Program-made: the position numbers and the translations under genes
Shown: positions 1 through 9,733 of the stretch, in pieces
Position numbering within the stretch: the first letter of the stretch is position 1
Layout: the number at the start of each line of letters is the position of its first letter
Origin: Choanephora cucurbitarum
Taxonomy: Eukaryota > Mucoromycota > Mucoromycetes > Mucorales > Choanephoraceae
DNA: 64,000 bases
Assembly: GCA_025331435.1 (NCBI GenBank)
Contig: JAIWNI010000043.1
Span: forward strand, 1 to 64,000
Direction of reading: 5' to 3'
Notes under the pieces: generated by a model
What the model saw: the letters and a program-made list of their open reading frames with translations, nothing else
Database searches by the model: none
What the model was told of the DNA's origin: nothing

Positions 1-1
1 A

Positions 2-267
2 AAGAGTGCAACCGATTATATCAAAGCAAACAAATCGAGTACTCAATCTGACAATCAGCCCCTCACTGCTAATATGGCAGGAGATTCAATATTGTCTCAG
101 ACTTACAATTACTGTAAGATCTCATCTGTTCAACAGAATAACGACAAAGCTCGAAGCCTGGTAAGAGTTAGAAAGGTTTCAACACTTTATTGTTTATACC
201 TTCATGTAATCGTCATGGCTATTGGTAGATAAGGAAAGACGTAACGGAGATTGACATTGTGGATTAA
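2..267 (+). CDS. 3' end of an unrecognised gene, cut by the left window edge
   Basis: An open frame runs in from the left edge (frame beginning at base 2) to base 160. There a good donor (GTAAGAG) opens a 68 bp intron that closes with TTGGTAG at 228. The second exon (229-267) adds 13 codons in frame, ending IDIVD and stop TAA at 265-267. The visible 65 residues are polar, with several Ser/Gln/Asn, and show no domain I recognise. Without the splice the frame would run to a stop at 229-231, so the intron is inferred from splice signals and frame only. This could be the C-terminus of a host gene, or chance coding next to the transposon debris that follows. Confidence 0.4.
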
Positions 268-700
268 AGACCAAGCCGCTTTCTAGCAATGGACAGAAAG
301 TATGAACAAAAAGTAGATTTCACAATGATTTCGATAAAGCATCATTATTTACAACTATAAATTTCTCTGAAGTATTAAAAGAAAACTGGTGTTCTTCGGT
401 TCTTTGGTTGCTCTCATCTATTTTGTTTTATCCTTACTTGTTCTGTAAAAGCAGATGTCACATAGTTAAGGGAACTGAGTTCCTTGATATATGCATACTC
501 TTCGTGCTAATCTGAAAACTTCTGTTGACTAGACATGACTGAACAAGTTGGTCCCTTTGAAAGACTCTAAAAGGACTAAATACATGATGTGTAAAGCCCA
601 TGTCAACATGAATGAAAGCCGGCTTCCAACCTACGTCTATTCAGGTTAGTAATTCAATCTTCAATGAAATACAAAAACCAGAGACTGAAACATTCGACAT

Positions 701-2480
701 TTGAGTGACTTGATTCCTGAAGCTCAAGCTCTTAACTATCGTGAGCGATGCGTACTTTCACAATTGAAGTTGATGACTCAAATCACACGAAATTCAACTC
801 TTTTGAATGGGCGTATCGGTCATTATGAGGTTTCAGGGGCTGTAAGCTTGAAACACAATTATGAACTTGCTGAGATGGCCTATAACGGTACTCTTAACCT
901 GTTCTATCAGAGAGGTGATCTCGCAAATATTCGAAAGCAAAGGGTAATCGCTGCTTATTCTGCACTTCAACAAACCCATCCTCTTTTGGCTCGTTATCAA
1001 TTGCAGCCTTTGATGTACTCCTTGGTTAACTACCACATTGAAGAAAATGCCAGGTACATAGGTACTCGCAGAAGAAATGAATGGCCAAACAACTATTTAC
1101 TTCTGAAGATACTGTTCATCCCCAAGCATCCGAACCAAACTTTCAAGACTTGTATATTGCTCAAGACATGACAGGAACAAATATAAGAGTGTCGCATCCT
1201 AGCTTAATTGCTTTGCTTTTTTCCATACTTTTATCCTAAGTGCAAGGGTCACTTCTTTTTGGCTACACCCACGGAAGAAAACCGTGCTCTTACTGAAGAT
1301 CATGGTGGAATTGCAAAGGCAACTCTTGCTGGAGTAAACTTAAAGGGGCACATCGAAAAAGATCAATCTTTCCTCTTTCTTGTGTTGAACGCTATTGAGA
1401 AAAATAACATTGCTGCTGCTAACAGACTTGTTGTTTCTACAAAGGGTCGAAGCAACATTAGACAAAGGGATGTGATTGATGCTGCCACGAAAACATATAA
1501 CAAGAATATAGTGTACAATGTTCCTTATACTGTTCGCTCATCGTATGCTTATGAGAGAAAAAACTTCTTGGATTTGCAAACAGTGTTTAACAATCTTGCT
1601 GCCCCTAAATTGTTTCTTACTTTTAGTTGTAATGACTACAGTCCTGACTTTACTGTTGCTACTGGTACTCGATATCCTTGGGAAGATCCTGTCCTTTTGC
1701 CAATCATTTCAAGAGAAAATGGAACCACTTCTTCAATACATATGTGCTAGGCCATTTTGATAAAATGATAGGGGTGTAAAAGATTTTAGTTGGTTTCTTG
1801 ATATTGTTCTGTGTTGAATCGAATTTGGTAATTCTATTGTACGACTGCTTCGTTACAGTGGATCATTATTTTGTACTTGTGATATGATACACTACTCTTA
1901 GCAATTACTACAAAGCCAATCCTTCCATTTTCCTCCATCCTACGTTTTTCTCTCATTATTATTTTGTATCAATTTCATTACTTCTTTTATTTCTCATATC
2001 TTCATTCACTTATTACCAACATTTTGGTCAGTATATTTAACCTATTATTATTGCATTTTATATTCAACCTCTATATTTTATCCAGTTGGTAAATAAAACT
2101 TAATTAAAACTAAGAACCACAAATCAATATTCAAGATAGAGGAAGTCCTCATATTCATTGCGTTCTCTGGACCGAAGAGCCTTTACAAGAGTTAATCTGT
2201 TTCAATGTGATTACTTGCAAGTTACTGCCTAGAAGAGCTGCTGATGATCCTCTTCTTCATGAATTGATTTTAAAGCATCAAACACATGTCTATAACCCTA
2301 TGTAAGTATATCATAGCAAGTAGTATACTACCTTTATTTGCGGCTGACTTCTACTCTTGCTAGACACTGCAAACTTGGTGAAAATCGCACATGTCGTTTT
2401 GGTTATCCTAAACAAGCTGCACCTCGTACTCAATTCGTAGGTGAATCGTGTATCTACGAACGTGGGGGTTGAAGATATGA
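701..2480 (+). pseudogene. Helitron Rep (HUH) domain, broken
   Basis: The first open block (701-1171) contains a LNYRERCVLSQLK segment typical of the start of Helitron-like N domains. The next (1208-1750) ends with PKLFLTFSCNDYSPDF, the strongly conserved APxLFxTxSCND motif. After about 300 bp of frame-shifted sequence the rolling-circle catalytic motif RGSPHIHCVLWTE appears at about 2138-2176; its two histidines (HIH) are the metal-binding HUH pair. At 2302-2363 a GT...AG segment can be removed to join this block in frame to NRTCRFGYPK, the next conserved block. At least two stops and one frame change are present upstream of the HUH block, so no full-length Rep can be made. Confidence 0.72.
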
Positions 2481-2639
2481 ATATCAATAATTACAATCCT
2501 TACCTTTTGGCTGTATGGAGAGCCAATATGGATATCCAGTATAATTGTAACGGTAATTGAAAATGATATACCAAACAGGTCTTTAAGACTCTGTACCACT
2601 CGACAAAAGGTCAATACTGCAAACTCAAAAGATTTTGAA

Positions 2640-3219
2640 ACTATGTCAGGAGAACCTGAATTCTTTCTTGCTCATGACACATAACGGAGGATCCAAAAAC
2701 TCTGCTACTCGTGCTCTAAAAGGAACTCGACTACTACAAGAACTAAAGCTTAAAACTGATATACCTGCAATGTCAATTCAAAATTTGCACGTCTCAAGTG
2801 GATGATTTAGTGGTACCATTGCTCAGTTCAAAGAGATTGATGAAGAGAATGTCCTTCTTTCTAGAGAGAGACCTGATGGTGAAGAACTGACTTTGTGGAT
2901 ACAGAGAATTTCAAGAAGTGTACCAGGAACTAGCTATCTTAGATCACAATTTCCAATTGTGCCTGCTTTTGCCTCTACCATCCACAAAGCTCAATGGGCC
3001 ACTATCGACTCTGTAGCAATATATTTAGATGGTATGATAGCTCATGGTCAGCTTTATGTAACAATGTCTAGAGTATGAAAGAGCAAGAATCTGTATTTCT
3101 TTGGAGCTGAATTACCCTTAAGAATCAAACGCAATCACAGCTTAAACTTGGATGCTGTTGATATTGTAAAATACGTAGAAAAACGTCAAAAGAGAGATAC
3201 TGAAGATGAAGATAGCTAA
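2640..3219 (+). pseudogene. Helitron helicase C-terminal fragment (Pif1-like), broken
   Basis: The sequence reads ALKGTRLLQELKLKTD, then a stop, then a continuous block (2893-3078) containing LRSQFPIVPAFASTIHKAQ and HGQLYVTMSRV. These correspond to motifs V and VI of Pif1-type Helitron helicases (families usually show QFPxxxAFAMTINKSQGQT and HGQLYVAxSR). A stop at 3076-3078 interrupts the frame, but the same frame continues to a final TAA at 3217-3219, after the typical short acidic tail. The Walker A and B motifs are absent upstream, so this is an internally deleted copy with no helicase function. Confidence 0.75.
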
Positions 3220-3223
3220 ACTA

Positions 3224-4183
3224 TCAGAATTATCCGCACTCAAGAAAGCACGTAAGAGCATAAATCTCAGAACCAACACAAAAGTTCACAAAGATTTAAC
3301 ATCGCTAGAAAAAACTAGAATTTAACATAACAGACCAGAAGAAGAATTAAAGTTTTTGCTTAAGTTTTGATATGAATTTCACGAAATAGCTGCAGATCTG
3401 ATTCGGCAACATGAGGATCAAAAAGGATCTGTGGTGAATTTCTGAGCTCGGATAGGGGTGTGTGTATAATGGGCAGACTCGGATTAAAACCTTCAAATGG
3501 ATGGATTGTTTATAACTAGTATTAGAAAAATATGAGGACATTATTATTTACATTAAACTAGCTGATCTGCTTGTTTTGCTGGCTTCGTTTAGAGCTTTTT
3601 GTTTTGCTTCGTATTACTGTTATTTATAACATGCTCATCTTTGTATTTGAAGTTGTCAAGCTCCTTTCATTTCTAGAGACTAGGAGGCGACTGGATTAGA
3701 GAAACAAAGAGCAATGTGGTAAAGGAGCAAAGAGATAGTTGTCTCTTTTTGATACTGGCTACGTTACTATTGTTTATATGTACGTGGTAGCATTTAGGTT
3801 CATGCATCAAAGTTGCTACAGACCTCAACTTGCGGGTCTTTTGTTGACAGAATATCAGCTACACTTTAATATCAATACTGGTATAGTTAATCGATGTAGC
3901 TGCAAGCACAAGGGCCATTACGATTTATGGCTGGCTTAACACATAGATCTATTGAGAAAAAAAAAGATAGTGATTGACATTAAAGTCAATCACATCAGCG
4001 CTAATATCAACGCTTTAAATTTTGAAGTTTTTGGTATCTCCCTGAAAATCAAAGCTCAAACCCAGGCATCGAAAGCAACAGCGCTGATGCATTTGTTCGT
4101 GATAGAACTGAACCATATGATATGTGCATGGTAATAAAGATGATTTAATAAATAAATAAATAAAGAAAAAAACGAAAGAAAAG
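3224..4183. other. Intergenic stretch with no supported gene
   Basis: About 960 bp between the Helitron remnant and the minus-strand gene ending at 4184. Short open frames exist (for example 3739-3939, which contains a Cys/His-bearing segment RCSCKHKGHYDLW), but I cannot link them to a family. A run of TAAA repeats lies near 4145-4165. Probably transposon-derived or decayed sequence. Confidence 0.4.
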
Positions 4184-5583
4184 CTATTCACGCTCAGAAG
4201 CGTTGGCTTCTGATCTTCTTCTTTTGCAGTGGTTTTCTACGCATTTGAATGAAGGAATCACAACTTCATCTTCTTCAAGGCCAGCAATGCCGAAGCGACT
4301 TCTTGAACGTCGCACAAGCAAATTGTTTTCTTCCATCATAAGTCTTGCTCGGAAGGTTGCGTTTAGCATATCAATTAACTTGATGCTGATGTCTTCAGCA
4401 GCTTCAGGCAAATACATTGGACTTAAACTATTTGCCCGACAAACATACCCTGCTGGCAAGTCGTAAGTCATTAAGGTGAACTTCGCTCCTATATAATAAA
4501 AAATACCATTCAGCCAGTGCATTTAGCAGGAAAAAGCGGGTCTATATTACCAAAAAGCAAGAAGCCAACAACAGAGAAATCTCGAATAGAGCTTGGTGCC
4601 TTGTGGCACAAGTCCACAAGCATGTCCTTTGAGACTTTGGCCATCTTAAACCCGCCATCATAGAGCTCTTTGGTTTGCTCCTCAGACCGACCGCACTCAC
4701 AAGAACCACACTCAGAATTCTGAGTAAAATAGACCATGTCGAGTTTTCGACCCATAATCTTTCTCTGCATGGGGGATTCACCAGCTAAGACTCTTTGGCT
4801 ATTTAGATTCGCAGAAGATGCCTTCGAGGATTTTTCACCTCTAAAACATCAAATTAATAAACAATCATCCTTTGTGTTATAGTTATACTAACCTTCTACA
4901 TGGTATATGAGAAGTATCAAATGCTGTGTCGACGAAGAACCATATGCGGCGTAGCATATCTCCTTCTGTTTGATCTGTCAGTGGTAAATATCCACATTTG
5001 AACAAATTCAAATAGTTGGGAACGCGATTGCGAAGCCACTCGCAATTTTCATCATCTTTTTCTGTTAAAAGCTGCTGTTTCAGAGCCGGCACATCAGCAG
5101 ATTGCTGTAGTTGATGGATGTATCGATCCAAAGATGCAGCCAGGTCAACGAGTCTTTTACAGCGATGCTGTTTGATCTCTTGCACTTCTTGACTGGTGAA
5201 ATACTTCTTCCAAGTTAAGTCAGTTGTATCTAGTATCAGAGAATGCACAGGACTAGAACTAAATTAACACTCTATCTATTTTATGACCACACTCTAGACT
5301 TACTGTTCATAATTGCAAGTAAGACCAAATTCTTTCATTTGCTTCTCGACAATTGTTCCTGTGCTCAACTTCCACATCTTGCTTTCTTCCAGACTCTCAA
5401 GCCTTTCGATTATCGAAGCTTTATCAGCAGCTGACTGCTTCGGCTGCTTCGATGAACTAACTCCAGTGGTAGTGGTAGTAGCAGGAGTAATGGTAGTGTT
5501 TTCAACAGCATATTTTTTTTTTTGGAAACAATTTTTCTGTTGCTATCCAAGTTTTCTGAAATGTCAACTTTTCTGTCAAACAT
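4184..5583 (-). CDS. Four-exon hypothetical protein of an apparently expanded Mucorales family; frame break at a poly-A run
   Basis: Exons (minus strand): 5304-5583, 4893-5252, 4551-4840 and 4184-4488. The introns (51, 52 and 62 bp) all have GT...AG ends and restore frame. The product is about 411 residues: a Thr/Ser-rich N-terminus, then ESLEESKMWKLSTGTIVE, then an Arg/Lys/Asp-rich central part with CGSCECGRSEEQTKEL and KMAKVSKDML, then FGAKFTLMTYDLPAGYVCR and a basic C-terminus. From memory it resembles repeated Mucorales hypothetical proteins with the same segments, but I know of no assigned function. The likely start (ATG at 5581-5583) and the rest are joined only if the run of 11 A residues at 5513-5523 had one base more; as given, the summed exons are 1235 nt. 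This may be a true inactivating indel or a homopolymer error. Confidence 0.6.
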
Positions 5584-5639
5584 CAAAAAGCCAGTCTGGG
5601 CGACTCTTGCTCTACAGTGCGAACTGAAAAAAGCCGCGG

Positions 5640-6397
5640 ATTTTGAAAATTAAACTTAATGAGTACCTTACACCATGAAGAATGTTGTGCATTAATGGAA
5701 TTGTACCACAAGAGAGCTGATACCTTTGCATAAAAGCATCCCGATGCCATCACAGAACCTAAACCAGACTTGTGGATGCTCTTGATGTACCTTCCTCCAT
5801 GCTTTCTGATTACTCTAGTTCCAGCACTAGCACTCTTTAAAGTGAACTTGGCCTCATCAGACCAAACTATCTTGTTCCAGTCATCCCTTGTGCAGTTTAA
5901 CCTTTGTTAGACCCAAGCTAAACGCAAACCTTTGTATCTTCACTTCAGAGCTGGTTTCTTTGTTGCGACAGGCGATTTAAAGTTCATACGACCCAAAGTT
6001 ACTCGAAAGGCGGACAAAGAGACCTTTTTGCCAGAACTCGAAAAAGCGACGATGTTAAGCCCTAATTGATTGAGTAGGTCGACGACGAACGCTTCTCTCA
6101 ATCAAATTCAAATTAGTTTGAGAAAGAATTCTTTTTCTCCCACTTGGAAGTTTTGGGAAGAGTGGTCTTTGTTTGCTGAAGTCTTTTATATGCTAATCGT
6201 AGAGTTGATTCAGGAAGGTCAAGATCTCTGGCGATCTGAGCTCTGTTACTTTGATACACAAAAGCGTCGGCTAATCTAACATACTCATATTTGGAAAGAC
6301 GTTTGCTAGCTTCCCTACATACGGGGATAGCTGGAGAAGTGCTCTTTATAGTATGCTTTTTAAGAAAAGAGTGAAAAGAAGACCAACAGAACAACAA
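5640..6397 (-). pseudogene. Truncated Tc1/mariner (IS630-like) transposase
   Basis: Read on the minus strand, the 5' part (6397-6113) encodes a helix-turn-helix DNA-binding region (ANRAQIARDLDLPESTLR-like, here SNRAQIARDLDLPESTLR). After frame changes comes a second region with VSLSAFRVTLGRMNFKSPVA, in-frame stops, and the catalytic-core start DDWNKIVWSDEAKFTL, which holds the first Asp of the DDE/D triad. RVIRKHGGRYIKSIHKSG and SVMASGCFYAKG follow as in Tc1 families. The second Asp and the last catalytic residue are missing, because homology stops just before the 4184-5583 gene. At least two stops and one frame shift mark it as dead. No terminal inverted repeats were found. Confidence 0.7.
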
Positions 6398-8604
6398 TGG
6401 GTTACGTGTTCAAATTACGGAGTTTGTAAATCCCCAGCTTAGTTCGGTTCACACTGTATGTTTGTTCTCATTGCCTTATTTGTCGATCTAGTTATTTTCG
6501 CTTAAGATATTAAAAACTAATAGAGAGTTTTGAGTCTATAGTTAACTTTCCTCTTTTGTCGATTTTGAGAATAAGTTGAAAACGTCTTTCATTTTTCTTT
6601 ACTATCATGTATGTTTTCTTATTAGTAAAATCTTGCACTGACCTTTTTGCATATCATCAATTTCTTAGCTTACTTTTTTCGGGTATAAGCATAACGATCA
6701 TATTTCTTCTCTTGTACATATTTAACCGTAGCCTCTGTTATGACCATAGCTCTCTCAAGTCTCTCCTTTTTTTTACCTCTGTTTTTTCTCAACCATCACT
6801 GTTAATATACTTTCTTTTAGCTGCAATCTGCATCAGAGTTTCTCTTTTTCTTTTTATCCAATCATTACTAATCCATTTTTTATAGCATCGCCAGCTAAAT
6901 GATATCCTCATACCACATTTACAACTAATCTTCAATCATTTGTATGCAGGTGAAAATACATCTACAGCAGTTATGTTTTCTCAGGCTATCTGCATACCAG
7001 TCCAATCAAGCCTAACTTAGTCCATCTGCTCGCAGTTCCTCTCTAGCTCCATCTCTCACTTTGCTTCTCTGCTTATCTCCTTTGTCACTTTTTTTTTTAT
7101 CTCATTGCCTATGTTCTGTCTGTGCTTTGTTAATCCTTCTTCTACAGCTAGTCAGCAACCAGCTGCTATCATTGGCAATCGCTGACACTCCAAACTTCGA
7201 CACTCAACAATCAACATTCAGCGTCCAACCTGTCATTGTGTCTTATCCCTCTTATTGGATCCCTTGCATCCACAGCATTTCAGGTGCATTCATGAACAAT
7301 GTCCTACAGTACTTCTGCCTCTCCAGCTACTTATCTTGTTGCATGCAATACATTTTATCTAAAGTTGGTACATTTTTCTTCTAGACTTGATTGCTATACA
7401 TCATCCGATATCCAATATACAATATTCACTATTCAACTTGTCGCCATACTCGGTCTTATCCATATGGTCTCTGGTTCTTTGCTATCCTTGCTGACTTTTC
7501 TGACCTTTTTTGGCTTTTCTTTGTCTCATACACAACTGGTCGACTGTATGTATGTACGTATATTCGTATATGTGTTTATCGTAATCTGTGAGCTGTGCGG
7601 GTTGTGTCTTGTCTCTTCTTACTACTTTCTTCTCACCGGCCTAGCATGCAGCAGCTCTGCTTTTTTGCATTTGCTCAATATGTGTCATCCAACACTAAGA
7701 TCAGTGCCTTTCTGTTGTCAAGTATTGAGAGAACAAGACAAGAACAAAACGAGAGCAAAAGAAATACCGTATCTTTCTTAGTCCTTCTCTTACTTTGGTG
7801 AAAGCTGATCTAGCAGAAAGTATGCGGGATGCTCGAAAAGAGAAAAAAAAAAGGAAATAAGCATGAAGACTAAGATGCCGCGTCATAGAAAGGCTGCTTT
7901 TGCTGCTGTTGTTGCTTTTGTTGCTTTTATTGCTGCTTTCGTTGTTACTGATACTACTCTTCTTAGCTTCAAGCTTGGTCAGCTCACCTCCATCTTTGCT
8001 GATCTTGGAATAAGTGCGAGAAGAAAAAAAAATAGAAAGGCGAAAACCAAATTGGATTTGGCTTCTCTCGCACTACCTCTTCTGTACCACTTACTGCTAT
8101 AATGTTCAGCATATCACATCTGACTACCTATTGCCTTTAGCTACTATGGTCATTAAACAGCCCATAAAGACGGCCTTAGTTAAGCCGAGGAGCGATCCGA
8201 TTGGTGCTTGATTTATTACCGATCTCTCTCTCTCTCTCTCTCTTTTCTTTTTCAAATCTGATCATAAATACACAGCAAGCAGAGCTATTCTGTAAGAAAA
8301 TGAAAAAAGAAAAAGAAAAAGAAAAAGAAAAAGAAAAAGAAAAAGAAAAAGAAAAAGAAAAAGAAAAAGAAAAAGAAAAAGAAAAAGAAAAAGAAAAAGA
8401 AAAAGAAAAAGAAAAAGAAAAAAGCAAAGAAAACACGCTGTTACTATTGCTTTACTCTCTCTACTTCTCTTCCTGACTACAGCGGGTAAGGCAGTGAATG
8501 TCTGTACGCCTCTACCCTCTCTTTCCTTTTTCATTCTTTTTTTTTTCTTTTTCTTCTATCGATCTTTTTTTTTCTCTCACATTTCCCTTTTTGGAAATCA
8601 CTCT
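6398..8604. other. Pyrimidine-rich, low-complexity stretch without a supported gene
   Basis: About 2.2 kb dominated by T/C-rich plus-strand sequence. Several open frames of 60-160 codons exist on the plus strand (for example 7299-7781), but their translations are Leu/Ser/Phe-rich and look like products of biased composition. I see no domain, no splice-joined longer frame and no RNA gene. The right end contains a CT dinucleotide run (8222-8241) and the AAAAAG hexamer array. Confidence 0.5.
8300..8424. repeat. Hexanucleotide microsatellite (AAAAAG)n, about 20 units
   Basis: A near-perfect tandem array of the 6-mer GAAAAA, about 20 copies, lies about 180 bp left of the LTR retrotransposon. It creates spurious open frames on both strands (Lys-Glu repeats on plus; Phe-Ser and Phe-Leu repeats on minus) that should not be annotated as genes. 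Confidence 0.9.
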
Positions 8605-8608
8605 ATGT
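8605..8608. repeat. Target-site duplication, left copy (ATGT)
   Basis: The four bases before the left LTR match the four bases after the right LTR (16050-16053). The fifth base differs, so the duplication is 4 bp. Confidence 0.75.
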
Positions 8609-9319
8609 TGTAGAGTTCGGGGTTTAGTTTAAAAGATATATGGATGTAGTTTTGTGTATAGGCTTTAAATGAAGTTATAAAGATTATAAGTTTCAATTAT
8701 ATTTCACTTCTAGTGTGCTTAGATAAATACTCAAAGCTATTGTGAAGTAAAATAACTTATATCGCTAGTATACTCTTATAAAGATTCTTTCAATATAAAG
8801 CTAGTGTGCGATAAAGATTTGGATAATTTAATATTAATATTGTTTTCAACGAAGATATGTCTTATTGAAATAGTGTTTAATATTATGACTTAATAGATAG
8901 TGTGTCTTATACAATTAAAATTGAGAAAGACTATTGTTCTATTTAAGATTTGATCAAACAACTTCTAGTGTGTCTTTGTTCTTAGAAATATAAGTTAAGA
9001 CTAGTGTGAAGATGTGTACTCTTTTGAATAGTGTGCTTAAAAATAATTAAGCTATTGTTTCAACAGAGATTTGTGTGTTTAATCTGATAGTGTGATCTAA
9101 GATTATAGACCTATTGTTCAGATCGAAAAGAAAAAAAAAAAAATAAGAATTAAAGAAAAGATAAAAAGAAATAAAAGGAGATATAATATCCACGCGATGT
9201 AAGCGCTTTCGAAAGATGTATATGAAAATAAAAGTGAGATAAAAAGTCTGTTGTTTTATTATTGAAATTGTTGGGATATTTATATAAAATGTTGAAACTC
9301 AGAATGACGAGGCGTTACA
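8609..9319 (-). repeat. 3' LTR of the gypsy element
   Basis: 711 bp. In plus orientation it starts TGTAGAGTTCGGGG and ends GGCGTTACA. Line-by-line comparison with 15339-16049 shows no difference. Its centre (8711-9118) carries the 14-copy motif array described separately. A run of 13 A residues lies near 9131-9143. Confidence 0.95.
8711..9118 (-). repeat. Array of 14 TAKTGTK motifs separated by short inverted repeats (3' LTR copy)
   Basis: In plus orientation, TAGTGTG, TATTGTT or a close variant starts at 8711, 8738, 8766, 8802, 8838, 8871, 8898, 8932, 8966, 9002, 9029, 9053, 9088 and 9112, giving spacings of 24-36 bp. Most spacers are self-complementary with unrelated stems. Examples are GCTTAA...TTAAGC (9029-9053), GTCTT...CAATT..AATTG...AAGAC (8898-8932), GTCTT...CTTA..TAAG..AAGAC (8966-9002), AAG.TTTGATCAAA...CTT (8932-8966), GATCTA...TAGACC (9088-9112) and AAGA...TCTT (9002-9029). 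A few spacers (8738-8766, 8802-8838) pair only weakly. This is a directly visible pattern; its function is unknown. Confidence 0.8.
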
Positions 9320-9335
9320 TATGCTCCCTCCGAAT
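9320..9335 (-). promoter_or_regulatory. Polypurine tract (plus-strand primer site)
   Basis: Immediately inside the 3' LTR the minus strand reads CGGAGGGAGCATA before TGTAACG. A purine-rich run next to the 3' LTR is the expected plus-strand priming site for reverse transcription. Confidence 0.65.
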
Positions 9336-9349
9336 CTAAGTAAGTCCTC

Positions 9350-9733
9350 TTACTTTTTGTATACTTGTGGAAGTTGTTGTTTTACTACTTGTTTCTTGAC
9401 TAATTGATAGATTTGTTGATTTTCGATTTTTCCTTCGTAGGTCTTCATTTTTGAGGATATTTTGATGCTTTTCGGTTTCATTTTTGTTTCGGTTCGGATT
9501 GTCTTTGCTAATTTCTTACTTTCTTTGTTTATCATTTGGTTACTAACAGACTTGATTTTTGCTAGGGCTTTGATACGTTTTATTATATTTGCTACAGAGT
9601 CTTGTACAAGTGGATCACTAGGCGGGAGGAGGAGGTTTATAGTAGCGGAATTGATTGACAGCTTTGCTAGTTCCTCCAAGGTTATGTCTGGAAACGGTTG
9701 ATTCAATAAGTCTTGTATTTCTTGAACCATCAT
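9350..9733 (-). CDS. Small accessory ORF overlapping the integrase 3' end
   Basis: A 127-residue frame starting MMVQEIQDLLNQPFPDITLE overlaps the last 116 bp of the integrase ORF in another frame and stops 14 bp before the polypurine tract. The N-terminal half is acidic to neutral and helical in look. The C-terminal half is strongly Lys-rich with VKKQVVKQQLPQVYKK at the end. I recognise no domain. It could be a separate accessory protein, or a C-terminal integrase extension reached by frameshifting. Being intact in a young copy argues that it is maintained, but that alone is weak evidence. Confidence 0.55.
   Translation of the reverse strand: MMVQEIQDLLNQPFPDITLEELAKLSINSATINLLLPPSDPLVQDSVANIIKRIKALAKIKSVSNQMINKESKKLAKTIRTETKMKPKSIKISSKMKTYEGKIENQQIYQLVKKQVVKQQLPQVYKK

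Larger units (their letters stand above)
531..3223 (+). mobile_element. Degenerate Helitron (rolling-circle transposon)
   Basis: Pieces of a Helitron Rep-helicase protein occur in the expected order on the plus strand. There are Helitron_like_N fragments at about 701-1171 and 1208-1800, the HUH motif block at about 2129-2300, a Cys-containing block after an apparent intron at 2364-2480, and the C-terminal Pif1-like helicase motifs at about 2640-3219. Frame changes and stops separate the blocks, and the Walker A/B core of the helicase is missing between about 2480 and 2640, so the element is dead. I could not place the TC...CTRR ends or the terminal hairpin, so the limits are approximate. It forms the left part of a transposon graveyard reaching to 16 kb. 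Confidence 0.75.

Noticed and set aside
7299..7781. 160-codon plus-strand ORF
   Set aside because: Leu/Ser/Cys/Phe-rich product of T/C-biased sequence, with no domain and no splice-linked exons.
8176..8534. ORFs of Lys-Glu, Phe-Ser and Phe-Leu repeats
   Set aside because: Produced entirely by the AAAAAG microsatellite read in different frames.
8711..9118. Possible CRISPR-like array (short repeats, regular spacing)
   Set aside because: Repeats are only 7 bp and degenerate, spacers are self-complementary, the locus lies inside a eukaryotic LTR and there are no cas genes.
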